Assembly: GCA_024644235.1 (NCBI GenBank)
Contig: JAHELJ010000001.1
Span: 113,556-177,555 of the forward strand
From: Lewinellaceae bacterium
Lineage (GTDB): Bacteria > Bacteroidota > Bacteroidia > Chitinophagales > Saprospiraceae
Reading direction: 5' to 3'
DNA: 64,000 bases
In this document: piece by piece, positions 24,656-33,956 of the stretch
Layout of the letters: every line of letters begins with the position of its first letter
How positions within the stretch are numbered: position 1 is the first letter of the stretch
Program-made: the position numbers and the translations under genes
Notes under the pieces: generated by a model
The model's database searches: none
The model's input: only the letters and a program-made list of their open reading frames with translations
What the model was told of the DNA's origin: nothing

Positions 24656-25861
24656 ATGAACATCATATTATTTGATACTGATCATCGCGACCAGCTTCTA
24701 CCGCTGACATTCACCCGGCCTGTCTCTGAACTCAGAATCGGCGTATTCACTATTCGGGAAAAGTGGGAACGGATCTTTACCAATGCTAGGTTTTCACATA
24801 TCACTTCCGAATTCCTGGAGAGTCTTTATCCTCTTCATTTGGAGGATGAGAATATACTTATTCATGGTGGCCTGTTGCCCAATCACAATATTGTTGCCCT
24901 TATCAAGAACCTGATGCTGAATGAAGCCCTCATGTACAAGGGAGAATTATTGTCGGCAAGACTTTCGAGAGTTCAGTTTGAACGTCTCCTATCAGAAGAT
25001 GAACTTGAAGACATTCAGGGGTTTGAATTAGGACAGCATCAACACCATTTTGTTGATAAACTCACTGATTTACTGGTCTGGAACCGGGAAGAAATTGAGA
25101 ATGACATAAGGCTTTTGAAAGACAATGAATATCACCATCGCGCTGAAAACGACAAGAAGGAGTTTTGCGAATTGGTAATGCCTGATGCCAAATTAGATCG
25201 CTGTCTGCTCAATATTGATGAAGGTTCTATCTATATTGGACATGGAGCTCAAATCATGGATGGAGCCACCATCAGGGGCCCCGTCGCAATAGGAGATTTT
25301 TCCAAAGTCAAAATGAATTCTACTCTTTATCCTGGCACTTCGACCGGCACCTTTTGTGAAGTAGCAGGCGAGATCAAAAACAGCATAATCCTCGATCATA
25401 GCAATAAATCGCATTCGGGATATTTGGGAGATTCAGTAATTGGGTCTTATTGCAATCTCGGTGCATTGACTACGACCTCCAATCTGAAAAACACCTTTGG
25501 TACCGTTAAGATCTGGAATTATCGATCAGGCACCGAAGAGGACACCGGTCTTATTAAATGTGGCCTCTTCATGGGTGATTACTCTCGAACAGGGATTCTG
25601 ACTAGATTCAATTCTGGGACGGTTGTGGGTGTTTCTTCTCATGTTTTTGGCTCGGGATATGCCCGGAAGTATGTCCCTTCATTTACCTGGGGAGGCATTG
25701 AACAAAAAATGCTGTATGACTTTGACCAAGCTTTGATCGCTATTGAGAGACTACACGAGCTTAAGGGCGACGATCTCACTATTGAAATCAAACAGCTTTT
25801 GAAGTCTGTCTATGTGAAAACCGAGCATCATCGTGATGGCTACGAGCGTTTAAATTCATGA
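24656..25861 (+). CDS. Alternative GlmU-family nucleotidyltransferase/acyltransferase
   Basis: The 401-residue protein opens MNIILFDTDHRDQLLPLTFTR rather than with the LAAGxGTRM loop of classic GlmU, and ends in a left-handed beta-helix of hexapeptide repeats (HGAQIMDGATIRGPVAIGDF, then GYLGDSVIGSYCNLGALTTTSN). This is the layout of the Bacteroidetes alternative GlmU family, thought to make UDP-GlcNAc for the cell wall. The ATG at 24656 is chosen over a TTG at 24647. It directly follows a terminator hairpin, and its stop overlaps the next gene by four bases. Confidence 0.87.
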   Translation: MNIILFDTDHRDQLLPLTFTRPVSELRIGVFTIREKWERIFTNARFSHITSEFLESLYPLHLEDENILIHGGLLPNHNIVALIKNLMLNEALMYKGELLSARLSRVQFERLLSEDELEDIQGFELGQHQHHFVDKLTDLLVWNREEIENDIRLLKDNEYHHRAENDKKEFCELVMPDAKLDRCLLNIDEGSIYIGHGAQIMDGATIRGPVAIGDFSKVKMNSTLYPGTSTGTFCEVAGEIKNSIILDHSNKSHSGYLGDSVIGSYCNLGALTTTSNLKNTFGTVKIWNYRSGTEEDTGLIKCGLFMGDYSRTGILTRFNSGTVVGVSSHVFGSGYARKYVPSFTWGGIEQKMLYDFDQALIAIERLHELKGDDLTIEIKQLLKSVYVKTEHHRDGYERLNS

Positions 25862-26523
25862 ATCGCCCTTCTTGGTGGCAGTGGGTTGCCAGTTATTTCA
25901 TCGAGGTTCCGGTGGAGGAATTGTCAAGTCCAACCAATCCCGTTTTGCAGGTCAGTCTTAGCAGAGGCAGGTACCAACTGACTACCGAAAAGTCAATCTA
26001 TTCTTTCGAGGATCTATACATCAATTATCGACAAGCCTTTCAGCGAATTGAACTTCCCCACGATGGAGCGAATGTTCTGATTTTAGGGTTAGGATTGGCA
26101 AGTGTGCCTTTCATGTTGGAAAAGATATTTGCTAAGACCTACAATTATGTGGCTGTGGAGATCGATGAATCAGTGATCTATCTGGCCTCCAAGTACATGC
26201 TTGGAAGAATTCGTTCGCCCATTGAGACGATATGTGCGGATGCTGTTCACTTTGTACAGCAGAATGAACGTCTTTTTGATCTTATCATCGTCGATCTATT
26301 TCTAGATGATGTGATTCCAAAGGGTTTTGAGCAAACACCGATAAACAAAATGTTGCGTGATAGCCTTGAGAAAGATGGTCTAGTACTGTACAATCGATTG
26401 TACCGCACATCGACAGACAAACAAAGAACAGAGTTGTTCTATCAAGAAGTCTTCAAACCTGTCTTCAGAGAGAGTTCATTTCTTAATGTGGTGGGAAACT
26501 GGATCCTGGTAGGAGGCAGGTAG
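25858..26523 (+). CDS. Spermidine-synthase-like SAM-dependent methyltransferase
   Basis: The 221-residue protein has the Rossmann core of the spermidine synthase/methyltransferase class: VLILGLGLASVPFML (glycine-rich loop), YVAVEIDESVIYLA with the acidic ribose contact, CADAVHFV, and LIIVDLF. It lacks the N-terminal beta domain of true spermidine synthases and has no obvious aminopropyl motif, so its substrate is open. It is translationally coupled to the GlmU-like gene (ATGA overlap). A terminator follows. Confidence 0.75.
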   Translation: MNRPSWWQWVASYFIEVPVEELSSPTNPVLQVSLSRGRYQLTTEKSIYSFEDLYINYRQAFQRIELPHDGANVLILGLGLASVPFMLEKIFAKTYNYVAVEIDESVIYLASKYMLGRIRSPIETICADAVHFVQQNERLFDLIIVDLFLDDVIPKGFEQTPINKMLRDSLEKDGLVLYNRLYRTSTDKQRTELFYQEVFKPVFRESSFLNVVGNWILVGGR

Positions 26524-26527
26524 AAAT

Positions 26528-26565
26528 GAAAAACCACAGCATCCCTTTTGATACTGTGGCTTTTA
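26528..26565. terminator. Terminator shared by convergent genes
   Basis: CCACAG and CTGTGG arms, extended by further partial pairing, enclose a 14-base interior. On the minus strand the stem is followed by TTTTT; on the plus strand by TTTT. It sits between the convergent methyltransferase and NagB-like genes. The rest of the gap to 26679 shows nothing else. Confidence 0.75.
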
Positions 26566-26679
26566 CGAACACACTCAAAACTATTTTTCAAAAGTAAATA
26601 TAAGGCAATTGCTATAGTAATGTAAAATATAAGCCACCTTTTTTTCAAATTTTAACAGTTAGAAGTGCCTTTCATTGCT

Positions 26680-28608
26680 TCAAATGCTTCTTCGGTCAAA
26701 CTTCCATCGTACAAACGCTTCAATCGCTTCGTAATTAGCAAGCCCCACATTGTGGTATTGTTGTGCTGTTTCTCGATTTCGATCTTCAGCACGCTGCCAA
26801 AATTCGCGTTCATCACTTCCGGGAAATGGCGGTCGATCTTTTTGCGACTGGTGCATGAATATTGCCTTACGCTTCCGCATCAATTCTGCTGGACTCAATG
26901 GCACTGCCATTTCAATTTGGTCCATTCGCCATTCATGCCAGGCGCCGCGATACAGCCAGAGCCAACAGTCCTTTACCCAATCTTCACCTTTCAAACGCTC
27001 AATAGCCTGAAGCGTGGCATTTAGGCAAATTTCGTGTGTGCCATGGGGGTCTGCAAGATCTCCGGCGGCATAGATTTGATGTGGCTTAATTTGATTGAGC
27101 AGTTCTTCAATGATATTGATGTCGGCATCATTGACCTGACTCTTTTTAGTGAGCCCGGTTTCATAAAAAGGTAAATCGAGGAAATGAATATTTTCGTCAT
27201 CCAATCCACATACTCTGGCACCAGCACGCGCTTCGCCCCTTCTAACTAATCCCTTAATAATTCTGATTTCTGGAATATCGGGCTCGCCCGGAGGTTTATT
27301 TAGCAAATGCTTGCGCAGTTTAGTGTACAGCTTTCCGATCTTCTTTAGCTCTGCATTGAGGTGGGGACCAAATTCCCTGATGAACTCAACAAATCGAAGA
27401 GCATCATGATCGTGCACGGCAATATTGCCGGAGGTTTGGTAGACTACGTGCACCTCATGTCCTTGTTCGACCAGTCTTATGAAAGTACCACCCATTGATA
27501 TTACATCATCATCGGGATGAGGGCTGAATATGATCACTCGCTTTTTCGCAGGTAGAGCCCGTTCCGGACGCTGAGAATCATCGGAATCGGGTTTGCCACC
27601 TGGCCATCCGGTGATCGTGTGTTGCATCCGGTTGAATATCTTAATGTTGATATTATAGGCGGAATCATGCTCTACGATCAGATCGCTCAGACCGTGTTCA
27701 TTGTAATCTTCATCCAATAATTTGAGTATCGGTTTTCCAGTTTTGAGGCTCAACCACAATACAGCCTTGCAGATCAGGTCATCAGTCCAATTGCACAATC
27801 CTACTTGCCAAGGCGTACTGATCTTGGTAAGCGCCTCGGCGGCTTGTTGATCCAGAATGCATTTTACATTTGGATGGTTTTGGAGGTATGAGGCCGGACA
27901 AGATGTAGAGATCTCATTTTCCACGGCCTTTTTCACCACCTCTGCTTTATGCATTCCAAAGGCCATCAAATAGATCATTTTGGCCTTGAAGATGCTAGCG
28001 ATACCCATCGTCACCGCCCGATAGGGTACTTTATCCAATTCCACAAAATCTTTGATTGCATCTCGTCTGGTGACATTATCCAGTTTTACAAGTCTGGTGA
28101 GGCTACCTTCCCATGAGCCTGGCTCATTGAAACCTATATGACCGGTTCGACCTATTCCCAAAACCTGAATGTCAATACCGCCGACTGCATCGATCTTTTC
28201 TTCGTACTCGATACAATAGAGTCCTACTTTGTCCATACTCACCGTACCACTAGGAATGTGTACATTTTTGGGATCTATGTCGATGTGATCAAAAAGGTGT
28301 TGATGCATAAATCGCACATAACTCCTTGAATCACTCGGCTGCATAGGATAATATTCGTCCAGATTGAATGTGATGACATTGGCAAAGCTGAGATTCTCTT
28401 CGCGATGTAACCTTACTAGTTCATGGTATAATATTATAGGGGTGGAGCCGGTGGCAAGGCCCAGGACGATGGATTCATTTTCCTGTTGTTTCTGCCTGAT
28501 CGCCAGTGCAATAGATCTTGCCACATGTTTGGATGCTTCGAAGGAATTTTCGTAGATCCGAACCGGTACTTTCTCAAAGGAGCGTAACTGATATTTCAAA
28601 AGGTCCAT
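26680..28608 (-). CDS. NagB-like glucosamine-6-phosphate deaminase fused to PIG-L deacetylase
   Basis: The 642-residue protein has two enzymes in one chain. Residues 1-~280 are NagB-like (LGLATGSTP, TFNLDEYYPM with Asp84, GIGRTGHIGFNEPGS with His157 and Glu162). At the position of E. coli Asp141, part of the ring-opening group, it has Thr155. Residues ~350-642 are a LmbE/PIG-L zinc deacetylase (FSPHPDDDVISMGG, later DPHGTHE). NagB turns GlcN6P into fructose-6-phosphate and ammonia; a fused deacetylase would suit GlcNAc-derived substrates, which is an inference. It is cytoplasmic, with a GlmU-like gene next door. Confidence 0.88.
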   Translation of the reverse strand: MDLLKYQLRSFEKVPVRIYENSFEASKHVARSIALAIRQKQQENESIVLGLATGSTPIILYHELVRLHREENLSFANVITFNLDEYYPMQPSDSRSYVRFMHQHLFDHIDIDPKNVHIPSGTVSMDKVGLYCIEYEEKIDAVGGIDIQVLGIGRTGHIGFNEPGSWEGSLTRLVKLDNVTRRDAIKDFVELDKVPYRAVTMGIASIFKAKMIYLMAFGMHKAEVVKKAVENEISTSCPASYLQNHPNVKCILDQQAAEALTKISTPWQVGLCNWTDDLICKAVLWLSLKTGKPILKLLDEDYNEHGLSDLIVEHDSAYNINIKIFNRMQHTITGWPGGKPDSDDSQRPERALPAKKRVIIFSPHPDDDVISMGGTFIRLVEQGHEVHVVYQTSGNIAVHDHDALRFVEFIREFGPHLNAELKKIGKLYTKLRKHLLNKPPGEPDIPEIRIIKGLVRRGEARAGARVCGLDDENIHFLDLPFYETGLTKKSQVNDADINIIEELLNQIKPHQIYAAGDLADPHGTHEICLNATLQAIERLKGEDWVKDCWLWLYRGAWHEWRMDQIEMAVPLSPAELMRKRKAIFMHQSQKDRPPFPGSDEREFWQRAEDRNRETAQQYHNVGLANYEAIEAFVRWKFDRRSI

Positions 28609-28720
28609 AGGAGTCAGAAAATATACTGAGTTGGTAAAAATAGAAGATAATTTTTGTTGGCTCGATCAAATAATCGGGGTCTGAAATAAGATTTTGGTTT
28701 AAGTCATATCATCCTTTGGT

Positions 28721-28728
28721 TACCTTTG
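28721..28728 (+). promoter_or_regulatory. Candidate -7 box for the TPR membrane protein
   Basis: TACCTTTG matches TAnnTTTG and lies 22 bases before the ATG at 28751. A TTTG at 28693-28696 is 24 bases upstream, slightly beyond the usual 19-21. Confidence 0.5.
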
Positions 28729-28750
28729 TCAGGTGGTAAATAGTTAGATA

Positions 28751-29356
28751 ATGTTTACAATCAATATATATCTGCGATTCGCCCTGATTGCTGTTTGCCT
28801 AATCGGCGGTACAATTCTGGCATTCTTATTTGGATTTTGGTATTCCTTCCCATTTCTATTGTTGGGTTTGCTTCTGTTGATTGGCTACATCCTATTGGGT
28901 ACAGTTCAATCCGCTGCTCAATTGATGGAAAAATCTGATTTCACGGGGGCAGAAAAAAGGCTAAACTTGGTCATAAATCCTCGTTGGTTGTATAGTGCTA
29001 ATCGGGCGTATTTCTATATGATCAAGGGAGGCTTAGCCATGCAATTTAAGAGGAATGACGAAGCCGAAGAGCTTCTGATGAAGGCAAGAGACACAGGGTT
29101 GCCTTCAGAAAATGAAAAAGCAATGGTCTTCTTACAGCTGTCCAATCTGGCGGTCCTGAAAAATAATATGCAGGCGGCCAAACTCTATTTAAGAGAAGCG
29201 AAACAACAAAAAGCATCCGAACCGCAAATAAAAGAACAGATTGTTCAATTTGAGAAAGCATTGAAGAACCAAGGAGCAATGACAAAGGTTCGCCAGAGAC
29301 ACCGTGGTGCGGTGATGCAGCCAGGTGGTAAAAGAAGGCGACCAAGGTCTCGATGA
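28751..29356 (+). CDS. Membrane protein with TPR-like repeats, unknown function
   Basis: This 201-residue protein has two membrane segments at about residues 8-28 and 31-50, a soluble helical part of about 100 residues with TPR-like A/A spacing (EKSDFTGAEKRLNLVINP, MAMQFKRNDEAEELLMKAR-type helices, LSNLAVLKNNMQAAKLYL), and a very basic tail ending GGKRRRPRSR. I do not recognise a named family. An MFS gene follows 70 bases downstream. Confidence 0.72.
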   Translation: MFTINIYLRFALIAVCLIGGTILAFLFGFWYSFPFLLLGLLLLIGYILLGTVQSAAQLMEKSDFTGAEKRLNLVINPRWLYSANRAYFYMIKGGLAMQFKRNDEAEELLMKARDTGLPSENEKAMVFLQLSNLAVLKNNMQAAKLYLREAKQQKASEPQIKEQIVQFEKALKNQGAMTKVRQRHRGAVMQPGGKRRRPRSR

Positions 29357-29426
29357 AAATTCAATCTCGCTCGCCTGGGAATAATGTCTCCGATCTCGAA
29401 AATCGAAACTAATTACATCAGTGGCA

Positions 29427-30620
29427 ATGTCTTCCCAGGAACGGTTTGTCGTCATTGTACTAGCTTCAATCAATTTCACCCACATTATGGATGCCATGAT
29501 CATGATGCCTCTAGGCGATATTTTCATGGATCTATACGGAATTAACCCCTCCCAGTTTAGTTATCTGGTTTCGATTTATGCATTAGCAGCCTTTTTCTCA
29601 AGTCTGGTTGCAACATTCCTCTTGGATCGCTTTGATCGGCGAAATGCATTGATCTTTGTCTACACGGGTTTCAGTATCGGTACCCTTCTATGTGGAATAG
29701 CCAATAGCTATATATTCCTACTGTCAGTACGATTGATTACCGGTCTTTTTGGAGGAGTGATCGGGGCCCTTGCGTTGTCCATTGTCAGCGATCTATTTAC
29801 CTACGAACGCAGAGGAGCTGCGATCGGAGTTCTCACGGCTGGATTCTCAGCAGCAGCTGCCTTGGGTGTGCCCGTCGGTTTGTTCCTTGCAGATCAATTC
29901 AGTTGGAATGCTCCATTCTTGTTCATCGGCAGTTTGGGTTTGCTCATAACCATCGTGATAGTGACGCGGTTTCCCAGAATAAAAGGGCATCTTGATGGAG
30001 ACGTCGTAACCCAGCCACTCAAAATCTTGCGAGCTATCTTCACTGACTCAAACCAGGTTAGTGCTCTCTTTTTGGGGATGGTTTTAGTACTGGGACACTT
30101 CCTGATCATTCCCTTTATTGCCCCTTACATGACGAGGAATGTTGGTTTTGACCAAAGCGAGATCACCCTCATCTACTTTTTGGGTGGTTTGCTCACGGTC
30201 TTTACAGCTCCTCTAATAGGTAGAATCACTGATCGTTTTACGCCATATCCTACATTTTTGGTGCTCATGCTAATATCTTTCATACCTGTGGTATGGATCA
30301 CAAATATGAATTTGACTCCCATTCCTGTAGCTCTCATTGCAACTAGTCTCTTTTTCATTTTTGGTAGTGGTCGGATGATCGCTCCTCAGACAATGATTAC
30401 CGCTGCGGTTGGTCCGACTAGTAGGGGCAGCTTCATGAGTGTTAAATCTGCACTGCAACAGCTATCGGTCGCATTAGCATCACTGATCAGTGGCAGTATG
30501 ATCGTATTTGGTTCTTCCAATGAACTATTGCACTATGAAGATGTAGGCTATCTCTCGATTGGTATATGCGTGATCGCTATTTTCATCGGTAAGAGGCTCA
30601 CAGTTGCCAAGGGCAATTGA
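29427..30620 (+). CDS. MFS transporter
   Basis: The roughly 397-residue protein has the twelve-segment major facilitator layout: the DRFDRRNAL loop between segments 2 and 3, GALALSIVSDLFTYERRGAA, GVPVGLFLADQFSW, and a matching second half (GRITDRFT). It resembles AraJ/sugar-efflux or drug-efflux MFS proteins; the cargo cannot be told. The ATG at 29427 is preferred over a GTG two codons upstream. Confidence 0.87.
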   Translation: MSSQERFVVIVLASINFTHIMDAMIMMPLGDIFMDLYGINPSQFSYLVSIYALAAFFSSLVATFLLDRFDRRNALIFVYTGFSIGTLLCGIANSYIFLLSVRLITGLFGGVIGALALSIVSDLFTYERRGAAIGVLTAGFSAAAALGVPVGLFLADQFSWNAPFLFIGSLGLLITIVIVTRFPRIKGHLDGDVVTQPLKILRAIFTDSNQVSALFLGMVLVLGHFLIIPFIAPYMTRNVGFDQSEITLIYFLGGLLTVFTAPLIGRITDRFTPYPTFLVLMLISFIPVVWITNMNLTPIPVALIATSLFFIFGSGRMIAPQTMITAAVGPTSRGSFMSVKSALQQLSVALASLISGSMIVFGSSNELLHYEDVGYLSIGICVIAIFIGKRLTVAKGN

Positions 30621-30666
30621 AGGAAGTTCAAATGCCGAACTACCGAGGTTTGAATCGGTATAAAAA

Positions 30667-31119
30667 ATGACTAATTTGGTTAAAACCATTAGAATGGCGG
30701 AAAAAGAAAGAAGATATACGAAAGACGACTTGACAGTGATCTGGACCAACTCACTTTGTGTTCACTCGGGTAAATGCATCAGAGGACTTGGTCAGGTATT
30801 CAATTTGCAAAATCGGCCCTGGATAGATCTTTCCAAAGCAGACAAGGAAGCGATTATCAAACAGGTTGACCAGTGCCCTTCAGGTGCTTTATCATATGAG
30901 CTGGAAGTAATGGAAAATCAGATGGAAAGCACAGGTAGCGAAGTTGAAGTTGAGGTAATTGAAAATGGTCCCTTGGCATTGAAATCTGCTTGCGTAATTA
31001 CCATGCCTGATGGAACTGAAATGACCAAAGCGGATACTGCTTATCTGTGCAGATGTGGTGCTTCGGCTAAGAAGCCATTTTGTGATGGGTCGCACAAGAA
31101 AATCGGCTTCAAAGGGTGA
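30667..31119 (+). CDS. Fe-S protein: divergent 4Fe-4S domain fused to CDGSH domain
   Basis: The 150-residue protein joins two cluster domains. Residues about 15-80 are a Fer4_19-type domain (SLCVHSGKCIRGLGQVF, then DQCPSGAL; Cys31, Cys37, Cys70). Residues about 105-148 are a CDGSH domain with Cys128, Cys130, Cys139 and His143 (LCRCGASAKKPFCDGSHK), which binds a [2Fe-2S] cluster. Such proteins are electron carriers or cluster donors; the partner is unknown. ATG 30667 is taken; an internal Met at 30694 is possible. It overlaps the next gene's GTG by four bases. Confidence 0.85.
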   Translation: MTNLVKTIRMAEKERRYTKDDLTVIWTNSLCVHSGKCIRGLGQVFNLQNRPWIDLSKADKEAIIKQVDQCPSGALSYELEVMENQMESTGSEVEVEVIENGPLALKSACVITMPDGTEMTKADTAYLCRCGASAKKPFCDGSHKKIGFKG

Positions 31120-31337
31120 GTGATAATGTTCAATGGGTCAAAGTATTTGCTACCGCAGACCCAATTGAAGCTGGCATTGTAAAATCGATGCTCAACGAGC
31201 ATGGTATCCCGACGATTGAAATGAACAAACAAGATTCAGTCTATGTTGTGATTGGCGAATTGGAGCTTCTGGTGCCTAAAGGGCATGCTGATGAAGCCCA
31301 TCTACTGATACTCAGTCTAAAGTTTGGTGGTGACTAG
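31116..31337 (+). CDS. DUF2007 small protein
   Basis: The 73-residue protein has the DUF2007 pattern: VKVFATADPIEAGIVKSMLN, then GIPTIEMNKQDSVYVVIGELELLVPKGHADEAHLLI. The family is annotated as putative signal-transducing protein without proof. It starts with GTG overlapping the stop of the Fe-S gene, so it is translated with it. A downstream ATG would cut off the conserved first half. Confidence 0.8.
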   Translation: MSDNVQWVKVFATADPIEAGIVKSMLNEHGIPTIEMNKQDSVYVVIGELELLVPKGHADEAHLLILSLKFGGD

Positions 31338-31364
31338 TTTGAATCGTGTAAATAAATAAATGAC

Positions 31365-31919
31365 ATGTCAGAAATAGCAACTTTCGGTGCAGGATGCTTT
31401 TGGTGTGTGGAGGCAGTTTTCCAACAATTAAAGGGAGTAAAGTCTGTAGAGAGCGGCTATATGGGAGGCAAGACTGCTGATCCCAAATATCGAGAGGTTT
31501 GTTCAGGCACCACCGGTCATGCGGAAGTAATTCGAATACACTTTAATCCAGATGAAATATCGTACGATGATTTGCTCAATGTTTTGTGGGCCTCTCACGA
31601 CCCGACCACATTGAATAGGCAAGGTCATGACCGGGGTACTCAGTATCGATCCGTTGTCTTTTACCATTCGGAAGAGCAGAGAAAAGTAGCCGAGGAGTCC
31701 AAAGAATTAGTAGCTACTCAGCTCTATGATGATCCTGTGGTAACTGAAATAACGGAGGCGAGTACTTTTTATCCAGCTGAGGCTTATCATCAGAACTTTT
31801 ATCAAGACAATCCCAGTCATGGTTATTGCAGAGCAGTCATTGATCCGAAAATGATGAAGTTTAGAAATAAATTTGCACATCTTCTGAAGAAAGAAAGTCT
31901 TGAAAAAAAATCCACTTAG
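31365..31919 (+). CDS. msrA: Peptide methionine sulfoxide reductase A
   Basis: At 184 residues it is a complete MsrA. The GCFWC active-site motif holds the catalytic Cys11, and the family runs [43 protein letters not shown] and EAYHQNFY are present. It reduces the S-epimer of methionine sulfoxide in proteins or free methionine, using thioredoxin. Its 3' end overlaps msrB by 20 bases, so both are made together. Confidence 0.96.
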   Translation: MSEIATFGAGCFWCVEAVFQQLKGVKSVESGYMGGKTADPKYREVCSGTTGHAEVIRIHFNPDEISYDDLLNVLWASHDPTTLNRQGHDRGTQYRSVVFYHSEEQRKVAEESKELVATQLYDDPVVTEITEASTFYPAEAYHQNFYQDNPSHGYCRAVIDPKMMKFRNKFAHLLKKESLEKKST

Positions 31920-32304
31920 CGAGCAAGAAACCTATGTGATCGAACACAAAGGCACAGAACGACCTTTCACCGGCAAATTATATCGCCATGAAGCGGAAGG
32001 TGTCTATTTGTGCAAACGCTGTGATGCTGAACTTTACTTGTCGCAACACAAGTTTCCCTCCCATTGCGGCTGGCCCAGTTTCGACGATGAAGTCGAAGGT
32101 GCCGTGACAAGAGTGCCGGATGCAGATGGTCGCCGCACTGAGATTGTATGCAGTAACTGCCAAGCGCATCTTGGTCACGTCTTCAAAGGCGAGTACATCA
32201 CTCCCAAGAACCTCCGACATTGTGTGAATAGTCTCTCATTGAAATTTATTGCTAAAGAAGAATTGGAAAAACCCATGGAGGAACGTGTCGAGATCAGGGG
32301 ATGA
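31900..32304 (+). CDS. msrB: Peptide methionine sulfoxide reductase B
   Basis: The 134-residue MsrB has two CxxC zinc pairs (Cys38/Cys41 and Cys84/Cys87), HCGWPSF with the resolving Cys56, and the catalytic Cys108 in [10 protein letters not shown]. It reduces the R-epimer of methionine sulfoxide, complementing MsrA. It starts at a TTG inside the end of msrA; no ATG is available upstream of the conserved part. The overlap makes translational coupling likely. Confidence 0.94.
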   Translation: MKKNPLSEQETYVIEHKGTERPFTGKLYRHEAEGVYLCKRCDAELYLSQHKFPSHCGWPSFDDEVEGAVTRVPDADGRRTEIVCSNCQAHLGHVFKGEYITPKNLRHCVNSLSLKFIAKEELEKPMEERVEIRG

Positions 32305-32321
32305 TCTAGTATCTTGCGTTG

Positions 32322-33323
32322 ATGCCGAAAGAAGAGCAACCGCTGATGTCCCGGTTCGATCTATATCTAAATACATTTAATGCATACAGATTAGAGGAGG
32401 TCAAGAAAAAGAACCCCTCGGGACTTTACGATCCGATCAATTATCTCCTCGATCAGCCAAGCAAACAGATCCGACCCCTTCTTTGTTTGTTATCTTATCA
32501 TTTGTATGAGGAACAGTGGAATCGCGCCTTGCCACAAGCTTTGGCCGTCGAGCTATTTCACAATTTCACCCTCATGCATGATGACATCATGGACGAGGCT
32601 CCTATGCGTCGAGGATCGGCAGCCGTTCATATTAGATATGGCTTGAATGCCGGTATTCTTTCTGGAGATGCATTGCTTATCCTCACATATCATTATTTAC
32701 CTCGAGATCTTGAACCTACCGCTGCGCTTGAGGCACTCCAACTATTTAATAGGATAGCTATCCAAATCTGTGAAGGGCAGCAATACGATATGGATTTCGA
32801 GAATGAGGCTGAGGTAGATGAATCTATGTATATGCGAATGATCCGATACAAAACCGCCGTATTATTGGGAGCATCGATGGCGCTGGGAGCTTTGGCAGCG
32901 GGGGCTTCCGCTTTGGATATGGATCTAATATTCCAATGTGGTGAAAATATGGGCATGGCCTTCCAGATTCAAGACGATTACCTTGATGTATTCGGTCAAA
33001 TGGATTCAGTTGGGAAACGGAGTGGAGGAGATATACTCCAAAGAAAAAAGACCCTTCTATATATCAAGGCCCTCGAGTTAGCCAGTGATTCCGACAGAAA
33101 GATTCTTGGTGAAATTTACCACAGACCCACCACACTAGTCGACTCTGATGTGAATCGGGTGAAGGGTATTTTCAGGTCTTTGCGGCTAAACGAACTATGT
33201 GCCGAAATGAAGCAATCATATTTCACCAGGGGCATGGACCAATTGAATCAAGTGTCAACCAATACGACTGTAAAGGCATTGATTGGCGAATTATTTACTC
33301 AACTATTAGATAGGTCGAGCTAA
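32322..33323 (+). CDS. Polyprenyl (geranylgeranyl/farnesyl) diphosphate synthase
   Basis: The 333-residue protein has both aspartate-rich motifs of trans-prenyl synthases: the first in MHDDIMDEAPMRRG (Asp87, Asp88, Asp91) and the second in FQIQDDYLDVFG, plus KQIRPLLCLLSYHLYEE near the N-terminus. It lengthens isoprenoid diphosphates; product length cannot be read safely. It overlaps the convergent GNAT gene by four bases at the 3' end. ATG 32322 is used; a TTG lies just before it. Confidence 0.93.
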   Translation: MPKEEQPLMSRFDLYLNTFNAYRLEEVKKKNPSGLYDPINYLLDQPSKQIRPLLCLLSYHLYEEQWNRALPQALAVELFHNFTLMHDDIMDEAPMRRGSAAVHIRYGLNAGILSGDALLILTYHYLPRDLEPTAALEALQLFNRIAIQICEGQQYDMDFENEAEVDESMYMRMIRYKTAVLLGASMALGALAAGASALDMDLIFQCGENMGMAFQIQDDYLDVFGQMDSVGKRSGGDILQRKKTLLYIKALELASDSDRKILGEIYHRPTTLVDSDVNRVKGIFRSLRLNELCAEMKQSYFTRGMDQLNQVSTNTTVKALIGELFTQLLDRSS

Positions 33324-33772
33324 TCCTGGTCGAAGAGAATTTTGCCATTCCACCATTCCTTCTCGATGATGGCTTTGTGTTTTTCATAGAATCTTAGTGC
33401 CGGTTCGTTCCAATCTAGTACCTGCCATTTTACGATTCGACATTCCTGGGCCTTTGCCTCTTCTAAAAATGCTTTAAAGAGTTGACCTCCTATGCCCTTA
33501 CCCCGAAATGATTCAGCCACAATGAAATCTTCCAAGTAATACATTTTGCCGCGCCAGGTAGACCATGTCAAGTAATAGAGTGCGCAGCCAATTACCTGAT
33601 CACCTGCATGTGCTACCAAGGCATCAAATGTTCCGTTACTGAAAGCATTCACATAATCATCCAAGGTGGCTATGACCTGGTCTTCGGACCGCTCATAGCG
33701 AGCGAGCTCCTTGACCAGGTTGAATATATCGGCTATGTCCTTGTCGATGGCTTTTCTGATCGAGACCTGCAT
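33320..33772 (-). CDS. GNAT N-acetyltransferase
   Basis: This 150-residue protein has the GNAT core: IRKAIDKDIADIFNLVKELARYE, a CoA-binding loop in VAESFRGKGIGGQLFKAFLEEA, and a C-terminal WQVLDWNEPALRFYEKHKA helix-strand. The order resembles diamine/spermidine acetyltransferases, but the substrate is not proved. It is transcribed leftward, facing the ribosomal promoter at 33866, and its last bases overlap the prenyl synthase. Confidence 0.88.
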   Translation of the reverse strand: MQVSIRKAIDKDIADIFNLVKELARYERSEDQVIATLDDYVNAFSNGTFDALVAHAGDQVIGCALYYLTWSTWRGKMYYLEDFIVAESFRGKGIGGQLFKAFLEEAKAQECRIVKWQVLDWNEPALRFYEKHKAIIEKEWWNGKILFDQD

Positions 33773-33865
33773 ATGTTAGATTCTTCGATTTCTGAGTCAT
33801 TGGGAATGTACCGAAAACCGCAGTATTGGGCCACATATCATTGAGGAATTTAATAGAATTCGATG

Positions 33866-33896
33866 TTTGAAATACAGGAAATTAAGCCTATCTTTG
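33866..33896 (+). promoter_or_regulatory. Strong promoter for the rpsL ribosomal block
   Basis: TTTG at 33866-33869 and TATCTTTG at 33889-33896 are separated by 19 bases, exactly the Bacteroidota sigma-A form TTTG-N19-TAnnTTTG. Transcription should start near 33903, leaving a leader of about 75 bases before rpsL. Confidence 0.85.
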
Positions 33897-33956
33897 CCCA
33901 CGCTTTTGACAAATGGTCGTCCTCTCTGGTTGATAATCAGTGTCGGAGACCTTGAT

